A stretch of 47,869 nt of DNA from Chitinophagales bacterium (GTDB lineage Bacteria > Bacteroidota > Bacteroidia > Chitinophagales > JADJOU01): positions 1 to 47,869 of the forward strand of contig JAURJQ010000015.1 in the NCBI GenBank assembly GCA_030832185.1. Direction: 5' to 3'. The notes beneath the pieces were generated by a model. It ran no database searches. It saw only the letters and a program-made list of their open reading frames with translations, and was not told the DNA's origin. Of this stretch, positions 9,548-18,463 are shown piece after piece. Every line of letters starts with the position of its first letter. The first letter of the stretch is position 1. A program made the translations under genes and the position numbers.

Positions 9548-10171
9548 ATGAAAATTGATATTTTAAGTATTGACGGAAAGTCTACAGGAAAGAGTATAGA
9601 ATTGGACGAAGCGGTATTTGCTATTGAGCCCAATGATCATGCTTTGTATCTAGCTGCTAAATTATATCTAGCTAATCAGAGACAAGGTACACACAAGACG
9701 AAAGAAAGAGGAGAGGTAGCAGGATCTACAAGAAAACTGCACAGACAGAAAGGAACAGGTGGATCTAGAAAAGGTTCTATCAAAAATCCTGTCTATGGAA
9801 ATGGTAGAGCTCATGGTCCTAGACCGAGAGATTATTCTTTCAAATTGAATAAAAAAGTAAAGACCTTAGCTACTAAATCAGCATTGTCTTATAAGACAAA
9901 GGAAAATAGTATTATCATAGTTGAAGATTTCAACTACAGTGAGCCTAAGACGAAGAGCTTCGTCAGCACACTTTCCAATTTAAATTTATCGAATAATAAG
10001 TCTATATTTGTATTATCTAGTTCAAGTGACAATGTTGCTTTAAGTTCTAGAAATATTCCAAATACATTGGCTGTGAGACCAAATGATCTCAATACATATG
10101 ATATAATGAATTGTGATAAATTGGTAATATGCGAGAGCAGTGTATCATTATTAACTGAAAGATTAAAATAA
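9548..10171 (+). CDS. rplD: 50S ribosomal protein L4
   Basis: 207 residues. L4 lines the exit tunnel with its long basic loop, visible here at about residues 43-95 (TKERGEVAGS, RQKGTGGSRKG, GNGRAHGPRPRDY). I place the start at the ATG of 9548; a GTG at 9545 is in frame one codon earlier but the ATG is the better candidate. In E. coli L4 represses this operon, but no matching leader structure can be claimed here. Confidence 0.97.
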   Translation: MKIDILSIDGKSTGKSIELDEAVFAIEPNDHALYLAAKLYLANQRQGTHKTKERGEVAGSTRKLHRQKGTGGSRKGSIKNPVYGNGRAHGPRPRDYSFKLNKKVKTLATKSALSYKTKENSIIIVEDFNYSEPKTKSFVSTLSNLNLSNNKSIFVLSSSSDNVALSSRNIPNTLAVRPNDLNTYDIMNCDKLVICESSVSLLTERLK

Positions 10172-10177
10172 GAAATC

Positions 10178-10474
10178 ATGCAAGGTACTAAAAGAGTTTT
10201 AATCAGACCACTCGTCACTGAGAAAAGTAATATGGTGACTGAGAAGCAAAACAAATATGTCTTTATCGTAGATAGAACTTCTACCAAGGCAGAAATCAAA
10301 AGTGCAGTAGAAACCTATTTCAATGTAGATGTGATAGCTGTAAATACTTCTATAACTCCAGGAAAATTAAAGTCTAAAATGACTAAGAAAGGAATGGTAG
10401 AAGGTAGAAAATCTGCAGCAAAGAAAGCATATATCACTATCAAAGAAGGAAGTACTATAGATATATATAGTTAA
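10178..10474 (+). CDS. rplW: 50S ribosomal protein L23
   Basis: 98 residues. L23 sits beside the exit tunnel and is the docking site for trigger factor and SRP. The family signature is visible in RPLVTEKSN near the N-terminus, in KYVFIVDRTSTKAEIKSAVE and in FNVDVIAVNT. The C-terminus is basic. It starts 6 bases after the L4 stop. Confidence 0.97.
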   Translation: MQGTKRVLIRPLVTEKSNMVTEKQNKYVFIVDRTSTKAEIKSAVETYFNVDVIAVNTSITPGKLKSKMTKKGMVEGRKSAAKKAYITIKEGSTIDIYS

Positions 10475-10512
10475 TAGATTCTCAAACATTAGAAGCAGAA
10501 AAATAGACAAAG

Positions 10513-11337
10513 ATGGCAATCAAGAAATATAAACCGATAACCCCAGGTATGAGACATAGAATAGGTAATACCTATTCTGAGATTACAACTAGTACTCCTG
10601 AAAAATCATTAGTGACCAAGCGCAGTTCTTCTGGTGGAAGAAATAACCAAGGTAGAATGACCATGAGATACCTAGGTGGTGGGAATAAAAAGCAGTACAG
10701 AATTATTGATTTCAAAAGAAATAATTTCGGTATAGAAGGTGAAGTAAAATCGATAGAATATGATCCGTTCAGAACGGCCTTCATTTGCCTAGTATATTTC
10801 ACCAACGGTGATAAAAGATATGTTTTAGCCCCAGCGGGTATCAAAGTAGGTCAGAAAATAGTTTCCGGAGCTGGTTCTTCACCAGATTTAGGTAACACAC
10901 TTCCATTGAGCGAGGTTCCTTTAGGTTCTGTGATTCACAATATTGAGTTACAACCGGGTAGAGGTGGTCAGATGGTAAGAAGTGCTGGAGCTAATGCACA
11001 GCTACTTTCAAGAGAAGGTAAATATGCCTTATTGAAATTGAGCTCAGGAGAGAATAGACTAGTATTAGCTAATTGTTTGGCTACTATGGGTACGGTATCT
11101 AATGCAGACCATTCTCTAGAGGTAAAAGGTAAGGCCGGTAAAAGTCGTCATTTAGGTAGAAGACCAAGAGTAAGAGGTGTAGCTATGAACCCAGTTGATC
11201 ACCCAATGGGTGGTGGTGAAGGTAGATCTACAGGTGGTCACCCAAGATCCAGAAATGGTCAAAAATCTAAAGGTCTTAAGACAAGAGATAAGAATAAAGC
11301 TAGTAGCAGACATATATTATCAAGAAAGAAAAAATAA
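10513..11337 (+). CDS. rplB: 50S ribosomal protein L2
   Basis: 274 residues, normal length. L2 is needed for subunit joining and peptidyl transferase activity. Typical segments are YKPITPGMRHR at the start, GRNNQGRMTMRYLGGGNKKQYR in the RNA-binding OB domain, and the C-terminal loop GVAMNPVDHPMGGGEGRS, which contains the conserved histidine near the catalytic centre. The tail is lysine/arginine rich. Confidence 0.98.
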   Translation: MAIKKYKPITPGMRHRIGNTYSEITTSTPEKSLVTKRSSSGGRNNQGRMTMRYLGGGNKKQYRIIDFKRNNFGIEGEVKSIEYDPFRTAFICLVYFTNGDKRYVLAPAGIKVGQKIVSGAGSSPDLGNTLPLSEVPLGSVIHNIELQPGRGGQMVRSAGANAQLLSREGKYALLKLSSGENRLVLANCLATMGTVSNADHSLEVKGKAGKSRHLGRRPRVRGVAMNPVDHPMGGGEGRSTGGHPRSRNGQKSKGLKTRDKNKASSRHILSRKKK

Positions 11338-11372
11338 TTTTCGAATAAACATATAACGAAAAAAGAAAGGAA

Positions 11373-11642
11373 ATGGCAAGATCACTCAAAAAAGGACCAT
11401 ATGTAGCGTTTAAACTACTAAAGAAAGTAGAAGCTGCTAATGAAGTAGAAAAAAAATCTACTATTAAGACATGGAGCAGAGCTAGCATGATTATACCAGA
11501 TATGGTAGGTCACACGATAGCAGTGCATAATGGTAATAAGTTTTTCCCTGTATATATTACAGAGAATATGGTGGGACATAAGCTAGGAGAATTCGCACCT
11601 ACGAGACAGTTCAAAGGTCATTCATCTAAGAAAATTAAATAA
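11373..11642 (+). CDS. rpsS: 30S ribosomal protein S19
   Basis: 89 residues. S19 is in the 30S head and contacts S13 and the A-site finger. The opening [18 protein letters not shown] and the segments [22 protein letters not shown] and [11 protein letters not shown] are diagnostic. Confidence 0.98.
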   Translation: MARSLKKGPYVAFKLLKKVEAANEVEKKSTIKTWSRASMIIPDMVGHTIAVHNGNKFFPVYITENMVGHKLGEFAPTRQFKGHSSKKIK

Positions 11643-11712
11643 TATCAACTAAAAATCTAATCAACTCCTGCCTATTGGCAAAAAGTGAATAAACTGAAAA
11701 AACTGAAAAGTA

Positions 11713-12057
11713 ATGGAAGCTGTAGCAAAATTAAATAACTGCCCTACCTCCCCTCGCAAGATGAGATTGGTAGCAGATATCGTAAGAGGAAAAGAGGTGA
11801 ATGAGGCTTTGAATATTCTAAAGTATTCTAAAAAAGAGCCTGCCATTAAGTTGCACAAGCTACTTCTATCTGCAGTGAATAACTGGGAGCAAAAAAGTGG
11901 TGAAAGTGCAGATAGCGTGAGTTTATATGTAAAAACAATCATGGTCAACGAAGGTAAAATGCTCAAAAGATTCCAGCCTGCACCTCAGGGGCGAGCCTAT
12001 AGAATCAGAAAAAGAAGCAACCATGTATTAATCACTTTAGATAATAAAAACTCATAA
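11713..12057 (+). CDS. rplV: 50S ribosomal protein L22
   Basis: 114 residues. L22 extends a beta hairpin into the exit tunnel; the hairpin is seen here as [20 protein letters not shown] (about 84-103), the site of macrolide-resistance changes in other bacteria. The N-terminal [17 protein letters not shown] motif is typical. Two copies of an ACTGAAAA-type unit with 9-base spacing lie directly before the ATG. Confidence 0.98.
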   Translation: MEAVAKLNNCPTSPRKMRLVADIVRGKEVNEALNILKYSKKEPAIKLHKLLLSAVNNWEQKSGESADSVSLYVKTIMVNEGKMLKRFQPAPQGRAYRIRKRSNHVLITLDNKNS

Positions 12058-12063
12058 ATAAAG

Positions 12064-12864
12064 ATGGGACAAAAGACGAATCCAATTGCAAATAGATTAG
12101 GTATTATCAGAGGATGGGAATCTAACTGGTATGGTGGAAAGGATGCTGCTAGTAAGATGGCAGAAGACGAGACAATTAGAAGACATGTAGAGAAAAAAAT
12201 AGCTAAAGCGGGTATCGCAAAAGTTATAATTGAAAGAACATTAAAAAGAGTTACTGTTACAATTCATACCTCCAAGCCAGGTATAGTGATAGGAAAAGGT
12301 GGACAAGATGTAGAGGCCCTAAAAAAGGAGTTAGACAAAATCACAGGAAAAGAAATCCAGATCAATATTATGGAAGTTAAAAATCCAGAACTTGATGCGA
12401 ACATAGTAGGAGAAAATATCTGTAAGCAAATAGAAGCGAGAGTAGCCTATAAAAGAGCTATTAAAATGGCACTAGCTGCAACGATGAGGGCTGGAGCTGA
12501 AGGTATCAAAGTAAGAGCTTCAGGAAGATTAGGTGGTGTTGAGATGGCTCGATCAGAAGAGTTCAAACTAGGAAGAACACCATTGCATACTTTCAGAGCT
12601 GATATTGACTATACATGGAAAGAAGCATTGACTATCTATGGTAAAATCGGTGTGAAAGTTTGGATATGTAGAGGTGAATTTTTAGGAAAAGCAGATTTGA
12701 CACCAAATCAAGAGCTAGCGAATGATAAAGGTGGAAAAATGACTTCGAATAGAGGTGAGACGAGAGACAATAATCGCAGAGGTAGCGGAGGAGATAGAGA
12801 TAATCGCAGAAGTGGCGGAGGAGATCGTGATAACTATAGGAGAGGCGGAGGAGATAGAAGATAA
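12064..12864 (+). CDS. rpsC: 30S ribosomal protein S3 with Arg/Gly-rich C-terminal tail
   Basis: 266 residues. S3 lies at the mRNA entry channel and contributes to helicase activity. The KH domain has its GKGG loop at 77-80, and the C-terminal S3 domain runs to about residue 215 ([10 protein letters not shown] at 196-205). From about 220 to the end there is an added low-complexity tail of GGDRDNRR-like repeats (242-249, 251-260, 261-266), rich in arginine, glycine and aspartate, like RGG RNA-binding tails. The tail is encoded by tandem DNA repeats. The start codon is 6 bases past the L22 stop. Confidence 0.97.
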   Translation: MGQKTNPIANRLGIIRGWESNWYGGKDAASKMAEDETIRRHVEKKIAKAGIAKVIIERTLKRVTVTIHTSKPGIVIGKGGQDVEALKKELDKITGKEIQINIMEVKNPELDANIVGENICKQIEARVAYKRAIKMALAATMRAGAEGIKVRASGRLGGVEMARSEEFKLGRTPLHTFRADIDYTWKEALTIYGKIGVKVWICRGEFLGKADLTPNQELANDKGGKMTSNRGETRDNNRRGSGGDRDNRRSGGGDRDNYRRGGGDRR

Positions 12865-12959
12865 TAAGTAAAGAAAGATAAAATATAGTAGAATAGTAAA
12901 TAAGTTTTTAGAAAAATTTCTGATCACTGAAAACGGTCCACTGATAAAACTAGAGAATT

Positions 12960-13382
12960 ATGTTATTGCCAAAAAGAACGAAATTTAGAAAGCAATTTAA
13001 AGGGAAGATCAAAGGAAATGCCACAAGAGGGTTTGAATTACTTCAAGGGTCTTTCGGTTTGAAAAGCTTAGACGAAGGATGGATTACCAACAGACAAATA
13101 GAGTCTGCACGTATCGCTTTGACTCGGTATATGAAGAGAGAAGGCCAGGTTTGGATTAAAATATTTCCAGACAAGCCTATCACTAGAAAACCTGCTGAGG
13201 TAAGAATGGGTAAAGGTAAGGGTAACCCAGAAGGCTGGGTGGCTGTAATAAAGCCAGGAACTATCTTATTTGAAATAGATGGCGTGCCGGCAGAAGTAGC
13301 GAATGAAGCATTGAGACTAGCTTCTCAGAAAATGCCTTGTAAGTGTAAAATTATCACAAGACACGATTACGTAGAGGCATAA
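12960..13382 (+). CDS. rplP: 50S ribosomal protein L16
   Basis: 140 residues. L16 binds near the A-site tRNA and the central protuberance. Diagnostic: [15 protein letters not shown] at the start, [23 protein letters not shown] (an arginine here is hydroxylated in some bacteria) and [14 protein letters not shown] 95-base gap separates it from S3. Confidence 0.98.
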   Translation: MLLPKRTKFRKQFKGKIKGNATRGFELLQGSFGLKSLDEGWITNRQIESARIALTRYMKREGQVWIKIFPDKPITRKPAEVRMGKGKGNPEGWVAVIKPGTILFEIDGVPAEVANEALRLASQKMPCKCKIITRHDYVEA

Positions 13383-13429
13383 GATTCAGTAAGAGATATT
13401 GAATATATAGAAAAATAAAAACAAAGAAA

Positions 13430-13624
13430 ATGGCAAATAAATCAAATAAGGTAAACTATAACGAAATGTCAAAAGAAGATTTGGCATTAGAAATAGTAAA
13501 GGAAAAGCAAAAATACTATAAGATGCAGTTCAACCATTCTGTATCCCCTCTAGCTAATCCTCTTGAACTTAGATACATTAGAAGAAGCATAGCTAGAATG
13601 TTAACTGCCTTCGCTAGCAAATAA
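13430..13624 (+). CDS. rpmC: 50S ribosomal protein L29
   Basis: 64 residues, two-helix protein next to the exit tunnel and L23. The family pattern is MSKEDLALEIVKEKQKYYKMQF followed by PLELRYIRRSIARMLTAF. It lies in its canonical position between rplP and rpsQ. Confidence 0.95.
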   Translation: MANKSNKVNYNEMSKEDLALEIVKEKQKYYKMQFNHSVSPLANPLELRYIRRSIARMLTAFASK

Positions 13625-13648
13625 TTTATTCATAAGACACATTAAGTC

Positions 13649-13903
13649 ATGGAAAGAAATAAAAGAAAAGAAATACAAGGTAAAGTAGTAAGTGATAAAA
13701 GAGATAAAACGATCTCTATCCTTGTCGAAAGAAAAATTAAGCATCCATTATATGGAAAGGTAATGAAGTCTTCTAAGAAGTTTCAAGCCCATGATGAAAA
13801 TAATGAGTGCAAGGTAGGTGATATTGTAAAGGTAATGGAGACAAGACCTTTGAGTAAAACTAAGCGTTGGAGATTGATAGAAATATTAGAAAAAGCTATC
13901 TAA
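13649..13903 (+). CDS. rpsQ: 30S ribosomal protein S17
   Basis: 84 residues, OB-fold primary binder of 16S rRNA. Recognised by [31 protein letters not shown] and the C-terminal [19 protein letters not shown]. It starts 24 bases after the L29 stop. Confidence 0.98.
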   Translation: MERNKRKEIQGKVVSDKRDKTISILVERKIKHPLYGKVMKSSKKFQAHDENNECKVGDIVKVMETRPLSKTKRWRLIEILEKAI

Positions 13904-13983
13904 ATATTCAGAATAAAATAAAAAAGTAAAGTGGTAGTAGGTTAACATAACCTGAGCACTCTCAACTGAAAAAACTAAAAGAA

Positions 13984-14352
13984 ATGATACAACAAGAGTC
14001 TAGACTAAATGTAGCAGATAACAGCGGAGCTAAAGAAGTTCTTGTGATTAGAGTGCTAGGTGGTACTAAGAGAAGATATGCTACTATAGGTGATCAAGTC
14101 ATAGTATCCGTAAAGAAGGCTATGCCGCAAGCAGGTGTGAAAAAAGGTTCTGTATCTAGAGCTGTAGTCGTAAGAACAAAGAAACAAACAAGAAGAAAAG
14201 ATGGTTCTTATATCAAATTTGATGATAATGCCTGTGTGCTTCTCAATGCTTCTGATGAGCCAAGAGGTTCTCGTATCTTCGGCCCTGTAGCTAGAGAGCT
14301 CAGAGATGCTAATTTTATGAAAATTGTTTCATTAGCGCCAGAGGTACTATAA
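13984..14352 (+). CDS. rplN: 50S ribosomal protein L14
   Basis: 122 residues, the standard length. L14 forms an intersubunit bridge and binds the silencing factor RsfS. The opening [19 protein letters not shown] and the segments [18 protein letters not shown] and [14 protein letters not shown] are highly conserved. The upstream 80-base gap has a small GGTTA/TAACC hairpin (13941-13953) and an ACTGAAAAAACT-type run before the ATG. Confidence 0.98.
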   Translation: MIQQESRLNVADNSGAKEVLVIRVLGGTKRRYATIGDQVIVSVKKAMPQAGVKKGSVSRAVVVRTKKQTRRKDGSYIKFDDNACVLLNASDEPRGSRIFGPVARELRDANFMKIVSLAPEVL

Positions 14353-14388
14353 ATTTAATTATCAAGCATAACGTAAAAGCTTAAGGAA

Positions 14389-14703
14389 ATGATAAAGTTA
14401 AAAGTTAAAAAAGGAGATACCGTCAAAGTGATAGCTGGCGATGACAAAGGGAAGTCAGGAGTAATTAAATCTGTAGATTTAAAGAAAATGAGAGTCCTAG
14501 TAGAAGGTGTCAACATGGTAAAAAGGCACACTAAGCCATCGGCGGCAAAACCAGAAGGCGGTATCCTAGAAAAAGAAGCACCAATGCATGTGAGCAATGT
14601 AATGCTAGTAGATGCTCAAAATAACGCTACAAGAGTAGCTAAGAGAAAAGAAGGCGACAGTTGGGTAAGAGTATCTAAAAAGTCTGGCGAAATAATTAAA
14701 TAA
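14389..14703 (+). CDS. rplX: 50S ribosomal protein L24
   Basis: 104 residues. L24 is an assembly initiator of the 50S subunit. The KOW motif is visible at about residues 5-31 ([18 protein letters not shown]), followed by [13 protein letters not shown] and the conserved [16 protein letters not shown] segment. Confidence 0.98.
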   Translation: MIKLKVKKGDTVKVIAGDDKGKSGVIKSVDLKKMRVLVEGVNMVKRHTKPSAAKPEGGILEKEAPMHVSNVMLVDAQNNATRVAKRKEGDSWVRVSKKSGEIIK

Positions 14704-14746
14704 AATACGGAAGGTATAAATTATCTCTCTATAAAAAAATAGAATC

Positions 14747-15295
14747 ATGAGTAACACACCAAGATTACAAGAAAAATATAAAAGTGAAGTCATAAAGCAG
14801 ATGACAGAAAAATTCGGTTATAAATCTGTGATGCAGGTACCAAAATTACTTAAGATAGTTTTGAATCAAGGCGTTAAAGGGGCAGTTGCTGATAAGAAAT
14901 TGGTCAACAATGCAGTAGACGAAATGACTATTATCTCTGGACAGAAAGCTGTTGCTACATATTCTAAAAAGGATATTGCTAACTTCAAACTGAGAAGTGG
15001 TATGCCAATAGGTGCAAAAGTTACTTTGAGAAGCAATCAAATGTATGAATTTTTAGATAGATTCGTATCAGTTTCATTACCAAGGGTAAGAGACTTCAGA
15101 GGAATAAACAACAAAGGATTTGACGGTAGAGGAAACTACAACATGGGTATAACAGAGCAAATAATCTTTCCAGAAATTGATATTGATAAAATCAATAAGA
15201 TCTCAGGAATGGATATCACCTTTGTAACTTCTGCTAAGACGGATGCAGAGTGTTTTGAATTATTAAAATTAATGGGATTACCTTTTAAAGCATAA
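14747..15295 (+). CDS. rplE: 50S ribosomal protein L5
   Basis: 182 residues. L5 binds 5S rRNA and the P-site tRNA elbow. Typical segments are [19 protein letters not shown], the [22 protein letters not shown] loop and [19 protein letters not shown]. The next gene, rpsN, starts 6 bases after the stop. Confidence 0.98.
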   Translation: MSNTPRLQEKYKSEVIKQMTEKFGYKSVMQVPKLLKIVLNQGVKGAVADKKLVNNAVDEMTIISGQKAVATYSKKDIANFKLRSGMPIGAKVTLRSNQMYEFLDRFVSVSLPRVRDFRGINNKGFDGRGNYNMGITEQIIFPEIDIDKINKISGMDITFVTSAKTDAECFELLKLMGLPFKA

Positions 15296-15301
15296 AATAA
15301 T

Positions 15302-15571
15302 ATGGCAAGTAAATCAATCATTGCAAGAGAAGTAAAAAGAGCTAAACTAGTGGCAAAATTTGCCGAAAAAAGAAAAGCTCTAAAAGAAGAGGGCAATTGG
15401 ATGGAATTAGACAAATTGCCTAAAAACTCATCAAAAGTGCGTCTACATAATAGATGTCAATTAACTGGCCGTCCGAAGGGATATGTGAGATATTTTGGGA
15501 TTTCTCGTAATGTGTTTAGAGAATTGGCTTCTTATGGAAAACTACCTGGTGTCACAAAAGCTAGTTGGTAA
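15302..15571 (+). CDS. rpsN: 30S ribosomal protein S14 (zinc-independent form)
   Basis: 89 residues, the long form. The zinc-binding CxxC...CxxC arrangement of the short form is absent; only one cysteine remains (in [13 protein letters not shown]). S14 binds late to the 30S head. Conserved C-terminus: [26 protein letters not shown]. Confidence 0.97.
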   Translation: MASKSIIAREVKRAKLVAKFAEKRKALKEEGNWMELDKLPKNSSKVRLHNRCQLTGRPKGYVRYFGISRNVFRELASYGKLPGVTKASW

Positions 15572-15580
15572 AATTAATAT

Positions 15581-15615
15581 ATTAACAATAACGAATAACT
15601 AATAACTAATAACTC
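15581..15615 (+). repeat. heptanucleotide array before rpsH
   Basis: Five contiguous 7-base units in register: ATTAACA, ATAACGA, ATAACTA, ATAACTA, ATAACTC. The array ends three bases before the rpsH ATG. See the finding on heptamer arrays. Confidence 0.75.
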
Positions 15616-15618
15616 AGT

Positions 15619-16023
15619 ATGTATACAGATCCAATTTCAGATTATTTGACTCGGGTAAGAAATGCCCAAGCAGCAGGTCATAGAATTGTAGAAATACCAT
15701 CTTCTAATCTAAAAAAGAAAATTACTGAAATTTTATATGATCAAGGTTTTATATCTAAATATAAATTCGAAGCAGATGCATTCGGCGGACAGGGAGTGAT
15801 CAAAATGGCACTAAAGTATGATCCGGTAACCAAACAGCCTATCATTAGACAAATTAAGCGTTTGAGTAGACCAGGTCTTAGAGCATATGCTGGATCTAGC
15901 GAAATACCTAGAACAATGTCAGGTTTAGGGGTGACTATATTGAGTACTCCAAAGGGAGTTATCACAGACAAGGAAGCGAGAAGACTAAAAGTAGGCGGAG
16001 AATTGATTTGTTCTGTAAGCTAA
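15619..16023 (+). CDS. rpsH: 30S ribosomal protein S8
   Basis: 134 residues. S8 binds the 16S central domain and represses the spc operon in E. coli. Recognised by TDPISDYLTRVRNAQAAGH, the YAGSSEIPRTMSGLGVTILSTPKGVITDKEAR block and the C-terminal GGELICSV. Its ATG directly follows a heptamer repeat array. Confidence 0.98.
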   Translation: MYTDPISDYLTRVRNAQAAGHRIVEIPSSNLKKKITEILYDQGFISKYKFEADAFGGQGVIKMALKYDPVTKQPIIRQIKRLSRPGLRAYAGSSEIPRTMSGLGVTILSTPKGVITDKEARRLKVGGELICSVS

Positions 16024-16068
16024 ATATAGAAGTTAATACAAACTGTAAATCGATAAAAAGAAAAGAGT

Positions 16069-16623
16069 ATGTCACGAATTGGTAAAAATCCTATTACAAT
16101 CCCTGCAGGAGTAGAGGTAAAGTTTAATAATGGCTTAGTTACTGTAAAAGGTAAAAAAGGAGAGTTAGTTCAGCCGATAGATAAAGATATTAATGTAAAA
16201 ATTGATGGAGCGGAATTAACAGTAGAAAGGCCTACTGAGCAGAAAAGACACAAAGCAATGCACGGTCTTTATCGGTCATTGATTAATAATATGGTTGTTG
16301 GTGTATCAGAAGGGTATACTAAGAAAATGGAAATGATTGGTGTAGGTTTCAGATGTTCTAATCAAGGTCAACTTTTGGAATTAGCTGTTGGATTTTCTCA
16401 CCCAGTTGTATTCCTTATACCTTACGAGATAAAATTAACTACTGCTATGGAAAAAGGAACCCCTCCTACTATTACTTTAGAGTCACATGACCTTCAGTTA
16501 TTAGGACAGGTAGCAGCTAGAATACAGAAAATTAGAAAGCCTGAACCATACAAAGGAAAAGGTATCAAGTTCCAAGGTCAAATATTGAGAAAGAAGGCTG
16601 GTAAAGCTGGCGCTAAAAAATAA
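16069..16623 (+). CDS. rplF: 50S ribosomal protein L6
   Basis: 184 residues with two repeated domains. L6 lies near the factor-binding site. Start MSRIGKNPITIPAGV; C-terminal domain signature KIRKPEPYKGKGIKF followed by a basic tail (LRKKAGKAGAKK). Confidence 0.98.
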   Translation: MSRIGKNPITIPAGVEVKFNNGLVTVKGKKGELVQPIDKDINVKIDGAELTVERPTEQKRHKAMHGLYRSLINNMVVGVSEGYTKKMEMIGVGFRCSNQGQLLELAVGFSHPVVFLIPYEIKLTTAMEKGTPPTITLESHDLQLLGQVAARIQKIRKPEPYKGKGIKFQGQILRKKAGKAGAKK

Positions 16624-16638
16624 TATTGTAAAAAATAA

Positions 16639-16715
16639 CAGATAACAATTAGTAAAAAGTAAATAGTAAGAAGTACAAAAACTGACTACTGATAGCTGAT
16701 CACTGAAAAAACTGA
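16639..16715 (+). repeat. 77-base degenerate heptanucleotide array before rplR
   Basis: Eleven contiguous 7-base units can be laid out without gaps. Examples are TAAAAAG (16653), TAAATAG (16660), TAAGAAG (16667), ACTGACT (16681), ACTGATA (16688), GCTGATC (16695) and ACTGAAA (16702). It fills most of the gap between rplF and rplR and ends six bases before the ATG. It is the longest such array in the window. Confidence 0.75.
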
Positions 16716-16721
16716 ATTGAA

Positions 16722-17066
16722 ATGGTAAGCAAACAAGCAAGAAGAGTAAAAATTCACAAGAAGATTCGTTCTAAAATCACTGGAACTAGCGAAATGCCTA
16801 GAATGAGCGTTTTTAGAAGCAATAAGCAGATCTATGTGCAATTGATAGACGATATAAATGGTAGTACAATTGCATCTGCTAGCTCAAAAGAAATTAAAAA
16901 TAGTAGCTCTAAATCAGATGTATCGGTAATGGTAGGAAAAGCCATAGCTGAAAAAGCTAGTTCTAAAGGTATTGCCAATGTGGTATTTGATAGAGGTGGT
17001 TTTTTATATCATGGAAGAGTCAAGGCATTGGCTGATGCAGCGAGAGAAGCTGGTCTTAAATTTTAA
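16722..17066 (+). CDS. rplR: 50S ribosomal protein L18
   Basis: 114 residues. L18 helps deliver 5S rRNA to the 50S subunit. The basic N-terminus ([20 protein letters not shown]), the [18 protein letters not shown] strand and the C-terminal [26 protein letters not shown] are diagnostic. Confidence 0.98.
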   Translation: MVSKQARRVKIHKKIRSKITGTSEMPRMSVFRSNKQIYVQLIDDINGSTIASASSKEIKNSSSKSDVSVMVGKAIAEKASSKGIANVVFDRGGFLYHGRVKALADAAREAGLKF

Positions 17067-17090
17067 TAAACGAATAGAAAATATATCAGT

Positions 17091-17606
17091 ATGACTAATA
17101 CAATCAATAGTTTAAAGGCAAGTGAGTTAGAGCTTAAGGAAAAAGTAGTAGCCTTAAGAAGAGTAGTAAAAGTAACCAAAGGTGGTCGTCACTTTAGTTT
17201 TTCAGCTACAGTAGTTATCGGAAATGGAAGCGGTGTGGTAGGTCATGGACTAGGTAAGGCTAAAGAAGTAACAGATGCCATCCAAAAAGGTATAGATGAT
17301 GCTAAAAAGAATTTGATAACTGTTCCGGTATTAAATGGAACAATACCTCATGAGCAGACTGGCAAATTTGGAGCTGGAAAAGTGCTAATAAAACCAGCGA
17401 CGAATGGTACCGGTGTCATTGCAGGTGGCGCTATGCGCACTGTGCTTGAGAGTGCTGGTATTCACAATGTATTAGCTAAGTCTCAAGGCACTTCAAATGC
17501 TAATAATGTGATCAAAGCAACATTTGATGCGTTGTCTAAATTGAGAACTCCTTCTACAGTAGCTTTCAATAGAAGTGTGAAAATGGAAAAAGTATTCAAC
17601 GGCTAA
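17091..17606 (+). CDS. rpsE: 30S ribosomal protein S5
   Basis: 171 residues. S5 is important for decoding accuracy and sits at the mRNA entry site with S3 and S4. The N-terminal double-stranded RNA-binding-like domain includes [25 protein letters not shown]. The C-terminal domain includes [39 protein letters not shown]. Confidence 0.98.
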   Translation: MTNTINSLKASELELKEKVVALRRVVKVTKGGRHFSFSATVVIGNGSGVVGHGLGKAKEVTDAIQKGIDDAKKNLITVPVLNGTIPHEQTGKFGAGKVLIKPATNGTGVIAGGAMRTVLESAGIHNVLAKSQGTSNANNVIKATFDALSKLRTPSTVAFNRSVKMEKVFNG

Positions 17607-17657
17607 TAACAAATTGTACTAGTTAAACCAATTGAACCAACTGAAAAAACTGAAGTA

Positions 17658-17837
17658 ATGAGTAAGGTAAAAATAACACAGGTAAAAAGTTCTATAGATA
17701 GAAGTAAAGATCAAAAAGCTACATTGATAGCGTTAGGTTTAAAGAAAATGAATCAATCTAGAGAAATCGAACTGAATCCAGCATTGGAAGGTATGATAAA
17801 TAAAGTGAAACATTTATTGACCGTAGTGTCAATTTAA
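17658..17837 (+). CDS. rpmD: 50S ribosomal protein L30
   Basis: A 59-residue product beginning MSKVKITQVKSSIDR and ending HLLTVVSI. The pattern KVKITQVKS - GRSxDQKATLxALGLKKMNQSREI matches the L30 family, and the position between rpsE and rplO is canonical. It is short enough to be missed by length-filtered gene calling. An ACTGAAAAAACTGA-type run lies directly before the ATG. Confidence 0.95.
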   Translation: MSKVKITQVKSSIDRSKDQKATLIALGLKKMNQSREIELNPALEGMINKVKHLLTVVSI

Positions 17838-17903
17838 TATTAATCTATAAAATTAAAAAGTCCGAAACAGCATTAGTGTATTTCGACCACAAAAAAAATT
17901 ATA

Positions 17904-18350
17904 ATGAAACTACATGAATTGAAGCCTGCCAAAGGCGCAGTAAAAAGTTCGAAAAGAATAGGTAGAGGTCAAGGATCTGGAAAAGGTGGCACTTCTACAA
18001 AAGGACATAAAGGTGCACAATCAAATTCTGGATATTCACAGAAGAGAGGCTTCGAAGGTGGTCAAATGCCATTACAAAGAAGAATACCTAAAAAAGGTTT
18101 CAAGTCTTTCAATAAAGTAGAATATGTACCATTTAACCTTTCTAAGATTAACGAACTGGTTGAAAAATATGCAATGACTGAATTTTCATTTGAATCTTTA
18201 AGGGAGCACAGAATTATTCAAAAATTTGATAAAGTAAAAGTTTTGGCTCATGGAGAATTATCAGTATCTGTGCCAGTAAAGGTGCATGCTATTAGTGCTA
18301 AAGCTAAAGAAGCAGCAGAGGCCAAAGGATGTAATGTCTCTCTTCTTTAA
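17904..18350 (+). CDS. rplO: 50S ribosomal protein L15
   Basis: 148 residues. L15 is an assembly protein with a long glycine/arginine-rich N-terminal arm (SSKRIGRGQGSGKGGTSTKGHKGAQS, about 15-40). The globular C-terminal domain includes the PLQRRIPKKGF motif and VKVHAISAKAKEAAEAKG. Confidence 0.97.
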   Translation: MKLHELKPAKGAVKSSKRIGRGQGSGKGGTSTKGHKGAQSNSGYSQKRGFEGGQMPLQRRIPKKGFKSFNKVEYVPFNLSKINELVEKYAMTEFSFESLREHRIIQKFDKVKVLAHGELSVSVPVKVHAISAKAKEAAEAKGCNVSLL

Positions 18351-18463
18351 CATAACGTATTGCTAAGCAGGTTAATCTTATCATTATACAATATAGTCAA
18401 TACAATACATACTGCTAGGTTCAACCTACTATGACCATAAAGAAATAAGAAAAAAAGTAACTG

